DNA of 64,000 nucleotides from Sepioteuthis lessoniana. Its lineage: Eukaryota > Mollusca > Cephalopoda > Myopsida > Loliginidae. The stretch's first letter is position 1. Every line of letters begins with the position of its first letter. The stretch covers positions 37,731,336-37,795,335 of the forward strand of contig OY757934.1 in NCBI GenBank assembly GCA_963585895.1, given 5' to 3'. The position numbers and the translations under genes were made by a program. Positions 11,340 to 22,309 of this stretch are shown piece after piece. The notes beneath the pieces are model-generated. The model worked only from the letters and a program-made list of their open reading frames with translations, did not search any database and was not told where the DNA came from.

Positions 11340-11948
11340 CTGCTACAGTCGAATATCTGCAAAAGCGCCTGGAACAAACGGCAAGAGGCATTAATCTATA
11401 CGTAAACAGAAACCATGTGTTTTAATCAAGACGATGCCATCTTCCCAATAGATGGCAAGCCTCTGAAATTATTAGATCAGTTAATATACCTCCGTAGCAA
11501 TATATAATCTTCTGAAAGCGATGCCAACATACACATTACGACCATAAGGAAATCTGATCTCTCTGATAAAATAAAACGGGGATTTTTCCAAACAATAGCC
11601 GTGTCAGTACTACTGTATGATTGCAAAGCTTCGACTCAATCAAAACATCGAGAGAAAAAGCAAGATGAGAACTAGATAATGATGCAGCGCGATTCTTTAA
11701 AACAAATCCTCGAAACAGTAACAAACAGCAGCTGTACGGCAACTTACCTCCCATCGCACGAATCATCCAAGTAATGCAAGCACAACATGCTGGTAAAATA
11801 AGGAAGAATTCATAAGTGACATTCTCTTATGGACTCCTACACATGGACACACCGGTGTTGACTGACCGTGAAAAACTTACATTCATCAGCTCTGTACGAA
11901 CCTTTGATGCTGTCTAGAGGACTAGCAAGATCTATGACCGATAGAGAC

Positions 11949-11994
<46 letters not shown>

Positions 11995-12040
11995 TCAAGA
12001 GAATCTGTGCTACTAGTACGCCTTGATGATGATGTGCTTT
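11340..12040 (+). pseudogene. LINE-Y 3' end
   Basis: The plus strand starts in the late reverse transcriptase region (ATVEYLQKRLEQTARGI, NLYVN). It continues through the VSVLLYDCKA block, NKQQLYGNLPPI, and a DILLWTPTHGHTGV-like stretch. A (GA)n tract at 11946-11991 interrupts the last coding block. The end is GTACGCCTTGATGATGATG. Several frameshifts and stops are present. This is the longest LINE-Y copy in the window. Confidence 0.8.
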
Positions 12041-12399
12041 TAAAAATTATTCAAACTGCAAAACAACATTAGTATTTGTATTTTCATAACAGACAATATA
12101 GACTGTTATCAAAGAGAAACATAGACTTGATGTTTCTTTATATTATTTGATGTTATGACCTACATAAGATAAACAGACTCATCCTTTTCAATGCACAAAA
12201 ATCTTCCTCTATTCGCATTATTATGAAATTGAAAACTGGATCAAAATAGGCAAAGCATTTTTAACTGTAAAGGATACTCTTCTCTAATGAAAATCCAAAA
12301 GCTGTCAGATTACTCTTCTTCCTTGATTATAAGTCTGGTCTACTGCTGATTGGTTGAAAGGTTATATCAAGGGAGGTAAACAAATCAAATAATAATAAC
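12041..12399. other. No feature seen
   Basis: AT-rich. One AAGGGAGGTAAAC motif lies near 12370. Confidence 0.4.
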
Positions 12400-12612
12400 A
12401 GTTAGCGTAATAAGAAAAGGAATTGGTGACCAGAGTTCAAATCCAAGTCAAGGCTGCTAGTATTTCACTTTGCGCAAATGCTCTTGGAAAATACATGAAT
12501 CAACATTTTATCCCCAAGGCTATGGGTAAACAGTAGGGTAAACTTTATTCTTTCGGAATGGTAAGGCAACCAGTCAAAGAGAAGGAAAATTCTATATTAA
12601 AACTAGTGTAGC
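12400..12612 (+). repeat. SINE B copy, diverged
   Basis: B box GAGTTCAAATCCAAGTC, then CTCTTGGAAAATACATGAAT, CTATGGGTAAACAGTAGGGT, AAGGCAACCAGTC and GAGAAGGAAAATTCTA. The 3' end is missing. Confidence 0.75.
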
Positions 12613-12624
12613 AATTTACAAAGC

Positions 12625-12740
12625 TTTTTGCTTCAATGTGGCTCAAGGTCGAATTAATGGGCTACCCAATGAGCCTCTAATTCACTCGTGAAGGTTTGCT
12701 AGTCTAGCTTGCTTACCATAATACCACCCGATGTGCCCTA
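12625..12740 (-). repeat. tRNA-derived SINE head (family G)
   Basis: Minus-strand reading: GGGCACATCGGGTGGTATTA, TGGTAAGCAAGCTAGACTAG, CAAACCTTCACGAGTGAATT, then a degraded B box. The same head occurs at 8585-8652. Confidence 0.55.
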
Positions 12741-13189
12741 TTCAAACCAGTGTACTCCACATAAAAATTATCCTTATGTTTCAGCTTATCCATGGCAGAG
12801 AGGTTGGGAAAAAACATATATCATGGCCGTACAAACAGTTTTCTAGACGTTCAAAATTATTGGATACTTCTTCGACAGATTTCTTAAATACATATACCAT
12901 TATTATTTAATACGGGTAACGTTTCTCCTATATCTTCAACTTCTCCAATCTAATTCTATTATATGATGCAGGTCTAGCCATCTCTATCTGAATAGCCGAC
13001 AGACAAGCATTTAATATCCCATATGTCCTCTTGAAAACAGCAATAAATAATGTTGAGAGAAGTACATAGACAGACACGACATTCTCATTAATTTAGGAAA
13101 AGGAGAATATTGACATATCTTTTCATATCTAGAGAATGAACTATCTTTGTTTATTTCATTGTTTCTCTTCAACTGCAAAAAGAGTGCAT
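12741..13189. other. No feature seen
   Basis: AT-rich spacer without supported features. Confidence 0.4.
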
Positions 13190-13549
13190 TAATGTCAGAA
13201 AGTCAGCATGGGTCAGAAACAGATCACTTAAGCCAGGCCCAAATGACGGCCCTACTTATTGCAAAGGAAGAAAGAAAAATCTATTAATGATTGAATACCG
13301 CCATCCCAGGTTGACATAGAAAGGAGAGCTTGGAAAGAGAGAATTATAAAGAACCGATTGAAGAGCTGCAAAATTGACTGAATATGAAGGTAATAACAGT
13401 GCCCATTTTCAGTGGAGTGCTAAACAGTTCAAAGGAAATTTGAAATAGCAGTAAAAGGCTATACAATTGAGAAAAACTCCGATGATTGAGATTTTAATAT
13501 CACTGGAGTTACCGAGAATTGAAGTCATCCGTTTTTAATGAGCGAATAA
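13190..13549 (+). other. Possible upstream part of LINE-R
   Basis: Less AT-rich than its flanks and directly upstream of the reverse transcriptase fragment. Broken frames give no motif I recognise, so the link rests on position only. Confidence 0.25.
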
Positions 13550-14125
13550 TAATAATAATAATAGATTAATCACCTTATGTACATGGATGACATCAAGCTA
13601 TTTGCATAAAATGAAAAAGAATTGGAGAATCTAATGCAAATAATACGAACATACAGTCAGTATATAGGAATGGAATTTAGTATGAAAAAAATGACATGCT
13701 CATAATAAAAAGTGGAAAAAGACAAATAACGGAAGGAATAGAACTGTCAAAAAAAAAAAAAAAAGAATAAGACGCTCAAAGAAAAGTAAAATTACAAGTA
13801 CTTGGGGATATTGGAAGCGGACACCATCAAACAAGAGAAGAAAACTTCTCGAAATCAATCTCTACAGGAGGAACTTCATCAAAGGGATACCTGAGAAATT
13901 ACCCTTGTTAGAAACTCGCGACCATTCTTAAAATAGATAAGGAAAGAATTTCAATAAACGAACCAGAAAACAAAAAAGCTTATTATGCTGTACAGGGCCT
14001 TACATCCGAAAGAGGACAGACAGACTACATATGTCTAAAAAAGAATGAAGAAGAGGATTCGCCACCATTGAAGATAGCATCGTTGAGATCGGCCAGTATA
14101 CTTAAAAGAGTCTTGGAGAATCGAA
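13550..14125 (+). pseudogene. LINE-R reverse transcriptase fragment
   Basis: A reverse transcriptase catalytic region of a non-LTR retrotransposon. The plus strand near 13566-13610 reads INHLMYMDDIKLFA, containing the YMDD active-site box. NEKELENLMQIIRTYSQYIG follows. Further on, in shifted frames, come RKLLEINLYRRNFIKGI and a GPYIRKRTDRL/ATIEDSI stretch typical of the thumb and connection. An A run near 13749 and several stops break the frame. The element stops at about 14125 and is followed at once by antisense LINE-R ends. Confidence 0.8.
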
Positions 14126-14159
14126 GAGACTTCACTCGTTCTCTTATTATTATGATGAT

Positions 14160-14410
14160 AATGTTATTCCGTGAGAGTTTTTCACATCAGCGTTAGCTGG
14201 TGGTCTTTCACTTGAGTCTGAGCGACAGCGTCTCTTCAAGTCTCCAGGACTCATCTCAGTATTCTGGCTGATCTCAGAAATGCAGTAGTTTGGATAGTCA
14301 CCACTCGTCCTTTTATTTCCAAATCCTCCAGTCCCTTTATTAATCCTCTGGTGACTGTACCAAGAGCACGAATTATAATTGGTATAAACGTCACTTTCAT
14401 GTTTACCATC
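14160..14410 (-). pseudogene. LINE-R C-terminal end, copy 1 of 3
   Basis: The minus strand reads VTFIPIIIRALGTVTRGL, GLEDLEIKGR, TIQTTAFLRSARILR. This is the extreme C-terminus of the LINE family whose reverse transcriptase lies just to the left in the opposite orientation. From memory, related elements carry a CCHC and PD-D restriction-like endonuclease just upstream of this segment. Only the last about 80 codons are here. Confidence 0.8.
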
Positions 14411-14429
14411 ATCATTATTATAATTATTT

Positions 14430-14712
14430 TACTCCTTGAGAGTTTTTCACACCACCGTTTGCTGATGGTCTTTCCCAGGAATTTAAGTGACAGCAAGTCT
14501 CCTCAATTTTCCAAAACTCTTCTCAGTATCCTGGCCGATATTAGTAAGGCTGTAATTTGGATGGTCTCTACTCATCCTCTGATTTCTTACTCTTTCAGTC
14601 TCTTAACCAAGCCTTTGGGGTTTGTTTCGAGCACACCAGTTACAATTGGCATCACCGTCAGTTTCATGTTCCATAGTTTTTTTAGTACTCTGGCAAGGTC
14701 TAGGTATTATTA
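14430..14712 (-). pseudogene. LINE-R C-terminal end, copy 2 of 3
   Basis: Same segment as its neighbours, in direct orientation with them. It starts at a GAGAGTTTTTCACACCACC block and carries the VTVMPIV-like/TIQTTAL-like frame with its own differences. It is truncated at the end matching the (ATTATT) boundary. Confidence 0.75.
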
Positions 14713-14724
14713 TTTTATTCTTTT

Positions 14725-15375
14725 GAGAGTTTTTCACACTATCGTTAGCTGATGGTTTTCCACTGGAGTTTGAGTGACAGTAAGTCTTCTCAAGTCTCCA
14801 GGACTCTTCTCAGTATTCTGTCCGATCTTAGAAAGGCTGTAGTTTGGATGGTCTCTGTTTGTCCTCTGATTTCTGAGACTTCCAGTCCTTTCACCAATCA
14901 TTTGGGGATTGTTCCATGTGCACCAACTCCAACTGGTATCACCGTCACTTTCATATTCCACAGCTTCTTCAGCTCTCCATCAAGGTCCCTCTTTATCCCT
15001 CTTTTTACCTTCTTTCAATTTTACTCTGTGTTTTACCGGGATGGCGAAGTACATTATTCGACAGGTTCTCTTTTTTTATTATTATCACTAGGTCTGGTTG
15101 TCTGAGTGAGATTTGGTGATCCGTCTGTATTTCAAAATCCCAGAGAAATTTGTGCATCTCTAGAACGGATTGTGGATTGTGCAAATACTAGTTGTTGGTT
15201 TAGTCAAATATAAATTTCTTGCACAATTCCCAGTGGACCACCTTCCCTACCCAGTTGTGTCTCGTCTTATATTCTTTTTGCGCTAATTTGCTACATTCGC
15301 TTATTATATGATTGATCGCTTCGTCTCTATAACCACATAGCCTACACTAGCTATTTTGTTGCGTCTTGTCCTACA
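14725..15375 (-). pseudogene. LINE-R C-terminal region, copy 3 of 3 (longest)
   Basis: Extends further upstream in the LINE than copies 1 and 2. On the minus strand, near 15340-15100 and across frameshifts, a CGYRDEAINHIISECSKLA-like zinc-finger stretch can be read. Further on are GREGGPLGIVQEIYI and a PDL(V)-type block. KLWNMKVTVIPVGVGAHGTI and the TIQTTAFLRSDRILRRVLE end follow. The CCHC plus PD arrangement fits a restriction-like endonuclease domain, though too decayed for residue-level proof. Bounded at 15375 by a TTA repeat. Confidence 0.75.
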
Positions 15376-15403
15376 ATATTATTATTATTATTATTATTAT
15401 TGA

Positions 15404-15510
15404 ATAGGAATAGTTTCTTGAAACCATATAATTGCTTGAAAAAACTGACTTCGGCGTCGAATAACCCAGCATGGTATGAGAGGCTATAAAACCAACCAAT
15501 CAACCATTTC
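15404..15510 (+). repeat. Family C/D-type tail fragment
   Basis: Reads TTGCTTGAAAAAACTGA, GGCGTCGAATAACC, then GGCTATAAAACCAACC. This matches the shared tail order with substitutions. Confidence 0.55.
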
Positions 15511-17435
15511 TTGTAAGTTTTTTGCTGGTATTTTTACATGTGTTCAGGAAATCCCAGTAGAAGATATATTTGTATTCTATCTGGGTTTGTTGTATTACCG
15601 AGTAAGACATCTTATCAGAGAGTCACTATCAAACACTTTACGGGGCGTGTCATTAAATATCTAGCTACTTCAAAAACGTCTCTGAAAATGTGTAAGATTC
15701 ATTAAGATAATAACGTGTAAGCGAATCTGCGTGTCTTTCAAGCCAAACGGACTTTAGCTGGATTCACTCCCACAACGAATAAACTGCTGACTTTCATCAT
15801 CATCATCATCCTTCTTTGTTTATAGTTTAGGTGTTGCTACAATGTTTATCGAGAACATTTTCTGGGCGATTTCCAACCGTGTTTAAAACACACTCAGGCA
15901 CAGCTGTTTGTTGTTCTTAGCGCAAAGGTTTGTGACAAACATCTCGTTGACATATACAATACAAACGTAATCTCGAGTTTTCTCGTACGATGTTAACGAG
16001 CCAAAGCTTGTGCTAATTCAAGCGAACGCCGTCGCTAAAACTCATCGGCACAAATTTCACATGATTGTAAAAAAAGTCGATTATAGTGACGAGTATCAAA
16101 TTCAGTCTTCATAATCTCTATTTATATATAAAAGACTAGGTGAATTTTTACAGAGAGTAGCGAAACATACCGTTGTCATGATAACGCAAGGAAATTTAGA
16201 AATCAAATACTCAACGTTTCCTCAGAAAAAGGCTGAATTTACGCCCGCATATTATCTTATGCTAAAATAATTGTAAGGTGGCAACATTGTACTTAGAGAC
16301 TACAGTATTTGACTGTAGAAATAATTTCATCATACACTAGTCTCATTCGTGCATCCATTCCTTTGTAATATGATTGCTATCTTGTTTTCCGTATATTAAC
16401 GCGTGCTCATTGTTGGAACTTATTTCACGTATAGAATACTTTTTTCTGGGGATTTTTTTTTAGACATTTAGTGTGATTCGTTGTTACCTGCGAAATACTG
16501 AAGTTACTGCCATCTACTAATCAGTGATCGCACTTAAGCTAGGAGAAAATGAGGTCTAAATGAGGTCTTCTAAACTATTGTAGAACTTTTATTACTTTCA
16601 CGGGCCGGTCGAGGGTACGGATCGCTGGTATTCAGGGTAGTTGTGTGGACGAGAGGAAAATTCAGTCAGCTGCTGCTTCTACCTCAAATCGAACATTATT
16701 CAATCCGTGTCTTTCTCGGGTGGCATGCGTGTCTTTTTCCTTTTTTGTTGGTCTGTGACTCAATTTCTCTCCCCAGCTCGTGAGAATTATATTTATATTC
16801 ACTCTATTTCCAGTACGCGACACGTTTTTTTCTACAACACCCCAGATACCTTCGGATGAGAGCTGTCCTTCCTCAAACTTAACCTGCTGATATCGGGGTC
16901 ATTTTCGCATATGTTGTCTCCGATGACATCGTCACCTGCGATAATTAGTCTTTGCATTAAGTGTTGCAAAACAATATTAAATTATCTTCTCAGCTGAAGA
17001 TGGTATGGTCTAATCTTTTGAGTGAATTATGAAATATTTTTGGATAGGGAAGAAGAAATAAATCTGATATTGAACCGCTACAAAATATTTTAATGTGTCA
17101 ACCTGGGCTTTAAATATACTTGCTATAATTCTCATATAATATTGTGTTAATAACAACAAAATAAGAATGAACATTTCAATATAAAAGCCAGTTTCGAATA
17201 GATGGTGCCTTTCTAGTTTTGATCGTTAGTAAGCGATGGGTTAAATAAAATTGGACCAAAATTTGCTTGTTTTGTCGTTGAAAATGCTGGGGATGAATAT
17301 CAAGATACTTGCATATTTTAATCAATGACAAGGATCACATTGAATCAAAAGCAATAATAATATTTTGTTCCCTGAAACCGTGGAAATTTCAGCATTTAAT
17401 TCCTTTATACAAACCATATCTATCTATCTATCTAT
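15511..17435. other. Long stretch without recognisable features
   Basis: About 1.9 kb with neither a repeat copy nor an exon I can support. Frames at 15476-15664 and 16641-16859 lack splice signals and family resemblance. This is the longest non-repetitive interval in the left half. Confidence 0.45.
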
Positions 17436-17720
17436 CTACGAAAGTGAGTCAAAAAGTAATGTCTTTCTTTAACACCGGAATAATTACTGATACCAGAACA
17501 TGTAATATATACATCAAAATGAGAGCTGGTCTCCCGTAGATCATATCCTTATTTCTCGACATAGTCACCGTTTCTGTCAATAACTATGTTCCATCTTTGA
17601 ATGAGAACATGTATCCTTGCCTCGTAAAATTCTATTAACTGTTCTTTGATCCATTTCATCTCTACAGTTTTCAGTTCCTCGTCATTGGCAAAATGTTTAT
17701 CATCTCTTCGGCCCCATGAA
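17436..17720 (-). pseudogene. Mariner-type transposase C-terminal remnant with terminal repeat
   Basis: The minus strand reads HFANDEELKTVEMKWIKEQ, EFYEARIHVLIQRWNIVIDR, NGDYVEK and stop. Ending in GDYVEK is characteristic of Mos1-like mariner transposases. About 100 bases beyond the stop lies a terminal-repeat-like end (ATTACTTTTTGACTCACTT) next to TA-containing TATC repeats. The N-terminal and catalytic parts are missing. It is a different mariner from those at 27.8 and 55.4 kb. Confidence 0.75.
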
Positions 17721-17867
17721 AGAGGGCTGAAGTGGCAAACATTTCAATCAACTTTCAAACATTTTTTGTAAAATCATTCATGGAGTTATTTTATTCAGAC
17801 GTTCAACAAATGAAATGAGCGAACTTGGTTCTCCTAAATAAGAAATAGGTTAATTTTCTTTACTTTC

Positions 17868-18030
17868 TTTGCTTCATGGCATATAAATCTTTGTGGGTTG
17901 TTCAGTGCCAAAGCCTTCCTTGTAGAAAAACAGCAATAGCTGGGAAGATCTGGAGGTTCTCTATCTCTTCCAAAACTATTTGTCCGAAAGTGAACAAAAT
18001 AGCATGATTGGGGTTCAATCATAGATTAGT
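17868..18030 (-). repeat. SINE F-type copy
   Basis: Minus-strand B-box-like GATTGAACCCCAATCATG, then TTCACTTTCGGACAAATAG, TCTTCCCAGCTATTG, and the tail TTTGGCACTGAACAACCCAC...TATATGCCATGAAGC. Confidence 0.65.
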
Positions 18031-18340
18031 TTTTATGTTTCATTATCCATGAGAGAAAAGCAATGTTTAATGTAAATAAAATCCCTTTTCTAGACCTTTA
18101 AAACATATGCAATAAAGAGAAGATACGTATTATCAAGGAAATAAGTCTTTTACATCGTGTGATTGGGAGTCTTTATAATTTTAATGCTACAGTTGCACAT
18201 TCAGATTTTGCATAATTTTTGTTTTCTAATTCAAACTTTTATTTACAGAAAATCATTTTAAGTTACTTTCGTTTTATTTAATGCCGTTTAGATTCTTATT
18301 TCAAATAAATATAAATATATGTAATTTCCTAAGTTTAGCA

Positions 18341-18420
18341 CAAAATCGTAAGTAAGAGTCGAACCCACAAACAATGGTCCACAAGCCTACCTCGCAAGCC
18401 ATTACACTACTTGAGTTGTT
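18341..18420 (-). repeat. tRNA-like sequence (SINE head)
   Basis: Minus strand: AGTAGTGTAATGGCTTGCGA (A-box-like), then GTGGGTTCGACTCTTAC (B-box-like). It does not close into a full cloverleaf, so a SINE head is more likely than a tRNA gene. Confidence 0.5.
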
Positions 18421-18654
18421 CAGATAAACATCAATAATAGAATATATTTTCCTAATAGTTGTTATGAAGTGTGAGTCAGAGGGAACCACCTGTAAAAAGT
18501 TGGTAATCAATATATTAAACAGAAAGATAAATGATATCAGTGACCAGACAGTAGACATTCTTTATTTTATACACCAATAGCTGCAAACCGGAAAACACTA
18601 ATGTGAAAGTTTGTTTTTTTCCAATTTTAGCCCTCATGCACTGGGTTACATAGT

Positions 18655-18745
18655 ACCTGCAACAAATCGTGTCGGAATGGTTTGTAAGCTAATCTCGTAG
18701 TCCCTTTGCTAATTAATAGTCAGTTCGATCCATACTAGATGACTT
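18655..18745 (+). repeat. tRNA-like sequence (SINE head)
   Basis: An A-box-like GGAATGGTTTGTAAGC is followed by a B-box-like CAGTTCGATCCATAC. Degenerate. Confidence 0.4.
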
Positions 18746-18786
18746 ATAGTTGCGGCTTTATGCTAAAATCGAAATTGGGCTTTCTT

Positions 18787-18855
18787 TGTTTTCCTGTCTC
18801 GTTAGGTATAATGGTTAACCATTATATGCGAGTTCGATTCCCACTGGTTGCTTCA
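18787..18855 (+). repeat. tRNA-like sequence (SINE head)
   Basis: TCTCGTTAGGTATAATGGTT followed by GCGAGTTCGATTCCCACTGG, a canonical B box. The spacing is too short for a complete tRNA and there is no acceptor stem. Confidence 0.5.
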
Positions 18856-18859
18856 TATT

Positions 18860-19745
18860 TTTGTCCATGAATCTAAGCTTCATAAACGACGGCAATGAGC
18901 AGTCAACAAATTGGAGTAAATCGATTCAGATTTTTTTTACGGTTTCGTTGTCTTCAATTTTTTAAGAAAACAACCTTTATTGAAATCTCTTAGTTTTCTT
19001 ATTGTGTTCAGTACTTTCCAATGGCATCTCGGCATATGGTCGAGTTGTTGTCATGATCAAACGTATTTCCCGACTTATGTCATGTATAAAAATGTTTTAT
19101 TAGGAATATATTTAACTTTAAGAAAATCTTTACGCATGTATTTCAATTTAAAAAATTGAACAATATTTACAAAAGTTTTTAAAAAAGCTCTCAGATAAAC
19201 TGATTGATACCTTCAACAAAATGAAATTATATTTCGCTCTTTAAAATGACATATGTTAGAAAAAAATGACCTTATTTCATTTTCTGTTCATTGTGTATTT
19301 TTGTGTAAGTTTAAAAGACGAGACATGTGAAATGTAACAGAGTTGCAGCTAATGGAACTAAAGATCCTGCACTAACACTTTGCCGACCCCGGGGCTTTTG
19401 TTCTTGGTTAAGCTCAAATTGACACAGCATCTAATTTCGTTTTACCCATCCGAAGGCGATATTTTCTTTCTGATATATTAAAAAAAAAGAAAAAGAAAAT
19501 CGATACGCAAATCAATCGAAAACTTTTCCCATGACTACAGAGAAAACGTTAGAAAAAAATTGAAGAGTAATAAATATATGAGATAAAATATTTCGAGAAA
19601 AAGGGCTCATCCACGAAAATTTGAAGGTAAAGGATGGAAGGTGAAAGTGCAGTTATCAAAAATAACTGTCACCGCTGATACAATCGGTTCTAACAAAAAT
19701 ACAACAACTTCTATTTCTACTAAAAAAGAAAAAGGATAATCTGTC
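18860..19745. other. No feature seen
   Basis: AT-rich, with A-rich runs near 19480. No exon or recognised repeat. Confidence 0.4.

Positions 19746-19814
<69 letters not shown>
19746..19814. repeat. Compound (TA)n(GT)n microsatellite
   Basis: About 12 TA units abut about 22 GT units. Confidence 0.95.
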
Positions 19815-19816
<2 letters not shown>

Positions 19817-19863
19817 GTTGATTAAATATATCATTTAAAAAATTTCTTCATAAATCAAAAAAG

Positions 19864-19965
19864 TTTTTTAAGTTTGATGGACTCAATAAATAATGCACCT
19901 GAACAAAAAAAGGAGACAAAGGGGTAAAGCGGAAGTAGTTATTGTTTAAGCGGAAACAACCACTA
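19864..19965 (+). pseudogene. Tc1-like transposase fragment
   Basis: Homologous to 21184-21300 with a deletion. It begins TTTGATGGACTCAATAAAT, coding FDGLNK in place of the FDGPD-type block before the second catalytic Asp region of Tc1 transposases. It ends in the GAAGTAGTTATTG...AAGCGGAAAC stretch. Only about 100 bases remain. Confidence 0.6.
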
Positions 19966-20112
19966 GGATAAAACCTACAATGAATAAATGTTTACTCACC
20001 CCTCTGCCTGTCACATCACTGCCAGGTTGACATGCCTTTTTTTTAAAATGCTATCATCATATGAAACTTACCTATATATATTGTCGAGTTCCTCGTATAT
20101 ATATATAACATA

Positions 20113-20171
20113 TATGATAGAAATGTGTGGAATGTTGGATAAATCAAACACTTCCACATATTTCTATCATA
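20113..20171. repeat. Long inverted repeat (stem-loop)
   Basis: TATGATAGAAATGTGTGGAA is followed after about 19 bases by its inverse complement with one mismatch (TTCCACATATTTCTATCATA). It sits between two TA tracts. Function unknown. Confidence 0.8.
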
Positions 20172-20210
20172 CTGTCAATTTCACCATGTCAACATATATA
20201 TATATATATA

Positions 20211-20448
20211 TAAGTAAAGTTGGCGACCACGGTCGAAGGTGACCTGAAGGCTCCTTTTTCATAAGCTACTCCACCGAGATGTAGGGGAGGGCTCTACTCC
20301 ATTCCCTAGATTGCTCCACTTTACCCTTGATACGTACTTAATAATGCTGAGTGTTAAGTAAGGAGGCATCGAGTACCACTTTTTGAGTCTTTGGTATGAT
20401 TCTACCCTGATCTTCTGGAGCATTGGCGAATACACTACTAACTAGGAG
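20211..20448 (-). repeat. SINE A copy
   Basis: On the minus strand it has a degenerate B box (AGATCAGGGTAGAATCATA), then ACCAAAGACTCAAAAAGTGG, TACTTAACACTCAGCATTAT, and AAAGTGGAGCAATCTAGGG. It ends GGTCGCCAACTTTACTTA, which runs straight into a TA tract. Confidence 0.85.
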
Positions 20449-20478
20449 TATGAAGATCATACCTTACTCAAATGTATG

Positions 20479-20527
<49 letters not shown>

Positions 20528-20540
20528 TGTGTGTGTGATA
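20479..20540. repeat. Compound (TA)n(GT)n microsatellite
   Basis: TGTA units, then about 22 TA units, then about 7 GT units. Confidence 0.9.
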
Positions 20541-21177
20541 ACTAGATAGGTTAGGAGTGATTATTCATTAATATATTGAACGAAGTTTTTTTCTTTATAT
20601 TGTTTTAAGTTTTGTTCTTTTTTGCCAAGATAATATTTTCCAGGCGATCATATGCAAATTTTCGTCTAGTATACTGTAGCATAAGCGTTAGATTATAGAT
20701 TTATTTCTTATCTTCCACTATAGCAATTAGATTATTGAAGAAAAATGCATTTGAAAGAAGCCTTTGTTTGGTTCAGAAATGAGACGATGGCCTTTGAACC
20801 CGATAGATAACCATAGATATGAATTTATCGAAGTCAACTGTGAAATATGTGCTGAAAAATTAGTATAAAATGAAAAAAAAGTCGGAAGAGGTCAGCTGGG
20901 AGAAGGAAAAAATTAGTGGTGAAGACAACAGTTCTGAGGCTTTTCATACCAGGAAAAAACGCTGTCATTAAAGAAAGTGTAGGAGAACTATAGACTGGAC
21001 GTTCGTATTTGAAGTGTGCAAAGACTGTTACATAAAATATGATTCAAGTTTACTAAAACCAAGAAAAGTATATAAGCGAAAAGAAAAACGATATGTAAAC
21101 ACTACAGAATGCTAAAAGATGGCCAACTATCCGTCTTGATTTTTTTTTTAAAAGTAGTAATTACTGCTGAGAAACAT
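20541..21177. other. Probable 5' flank of the Tc1-like remnant
   Basis: Lies upstream of the transposase fragment and may include its decayed N-terminal half. I cannot read a helix-turn-helix or terminal inverted repeat in it. Confidence 0.3.
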
Positions 21178-21727
21178 TTCCAGTTTGATGGACTCGATAA
21201 ATGTTGTACCTGGACGAGAATGAAAGAACCTGTTGTTCTCAAAAGAAAACAAAAGAATGAAGAAGAAGTTATTGTATAGGGTATGGTCTTTTCAAGCGGA
21301 AACTTATGGCTTGAGTGGCTGAAAGAACGTCAGAGCAACTTAAATTCCAAAGACATTTTGGAAAAAAATCCTATCACGCATAAAAGAGATGCGATATGAT
21401 TTCACTCTTGAACAAGATAACAGCAGCATTCATGTTTCCATAATAGTGAAGGACTGGATGTATAAGGCAAAAATAACTTCTCCCAAAATGGCTAGGAAGG
21501 AGCTCAGGTTTAAATTAAGTATAAATATATTGGAGATGCTCAGAGAACTTGTTTATCCCGATCCAGAAATAACAAAAGAGGTTAAACTACAAGAATACAT
21601 AATAGAAGCCAAAAGAAAATTAATGGAAACGAGGAATAACTTAATCATCAATATCTTTGAACATTATGTAACAAAATTGGGAAAGGTTATAAAAATATTA
21701 GACTTTTTGTTTTCAACACTGTCTTGA
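21178..21727 (+). pseudogene. Tc1-like transposase remnant
   Basis: A cut-and-paste transposase of the Tc1/mariner superfamily. The first frame reads FDGLDKCCTWTRMKEPVVLK, then EEEVIV and MVFSSGNLWLEWLKERQ. After a stop and frameshift near 21390 the frame continues MRYDFTLEQDNSSIHVS, KDWMYKAKI, then INILEMLRELVY and a helical C-terminus to KLGKVIKI. EQDNSSIHVS corresponds to the QQDNAPIH-type block holding the second catalytic Asp. INILEMLRELVY corresponds to the NPIENLWG region, whose third acidic residue is changed. The frameshift and missing N-terminus make it inactive. Confidence 0.75.
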
Positions 21728-21886
21728 ATATTTGAGCGCTAGACTGATGCAACAATTTGAGAAAAAATTTAATATTAATCTATTTTTTTTCAATTTAATT
21801 TTCATTGTTTCATATGATAACGTTACTGCAACACTCTCGTATGTATCATACCGGACACTAGAAAATTTTAAGTTTCCTAAAATAAT
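21728..21886. other. Flank of Tc1 remnant
   Basis: No matching terminal repeat visible. Confidence 0.3.

Positions 21887-21950
<64 letters not shown>
21887..21950. repeat. (TA)n microsatellite
   Basis: About 31 TA units. Both strands give false YI-repeat reading frames. Confidence 0.95.
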
Positions 21951-21954
<4 letters not shown>

Positions 21955-22309
21955 CAAACACTTAACAATAGCGGCTTTAACACACAACTAAACCATCTCC
22001 AAAACAATTGACTGGTTGGTTGCCACATAAACATCTAACTAAACAAATGTTTTGGTGAAATAATTAAAACAGTTGATTTAAAACAGCCACAAACCACACC
22101 TACAGGGATTAACTTCTACGTGTGGCCAAAGAGCGTCACATGGTCACAGTACACAAGTCTAGCGGTCAGTTTAAAACAAATGGATAATAAGAAATAATAC
22201 CTGTTTAATAAACGAATATATTCTACGTAATAGGTTCAATTTCGTTGGAGTTTTTCGTGTCATATCAAGTCTTCAAAACCTTTCTTCACAGAAACATTTT
22301 GTTCTGTCG
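21951..22309. other. No feature seen
   Basis: Sequence of more balanced composition with no supported feature. Confidence 0.4.

Noticed and set aside
14351..15105. Plus-strand frames of 117-133 codons starting MVFHWSLSDSK or similar (also 46587-46925)
   Set aside because: They are antisense shadows of LINE-R. The minus strand carries the meaningful motifs.
17422..17445. Functional element end with target site at the TATC repeat
   Set aside because: Only one mariner end is visible. The other end and most of the transposase are missing, so the element cannot be delimited.
18341..18855. tRNA genes
   Set aside because: A- and B-box-like sequences are present but no full cloverleaf or acceptor stem. 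SINE heads of the same type are common in the window.
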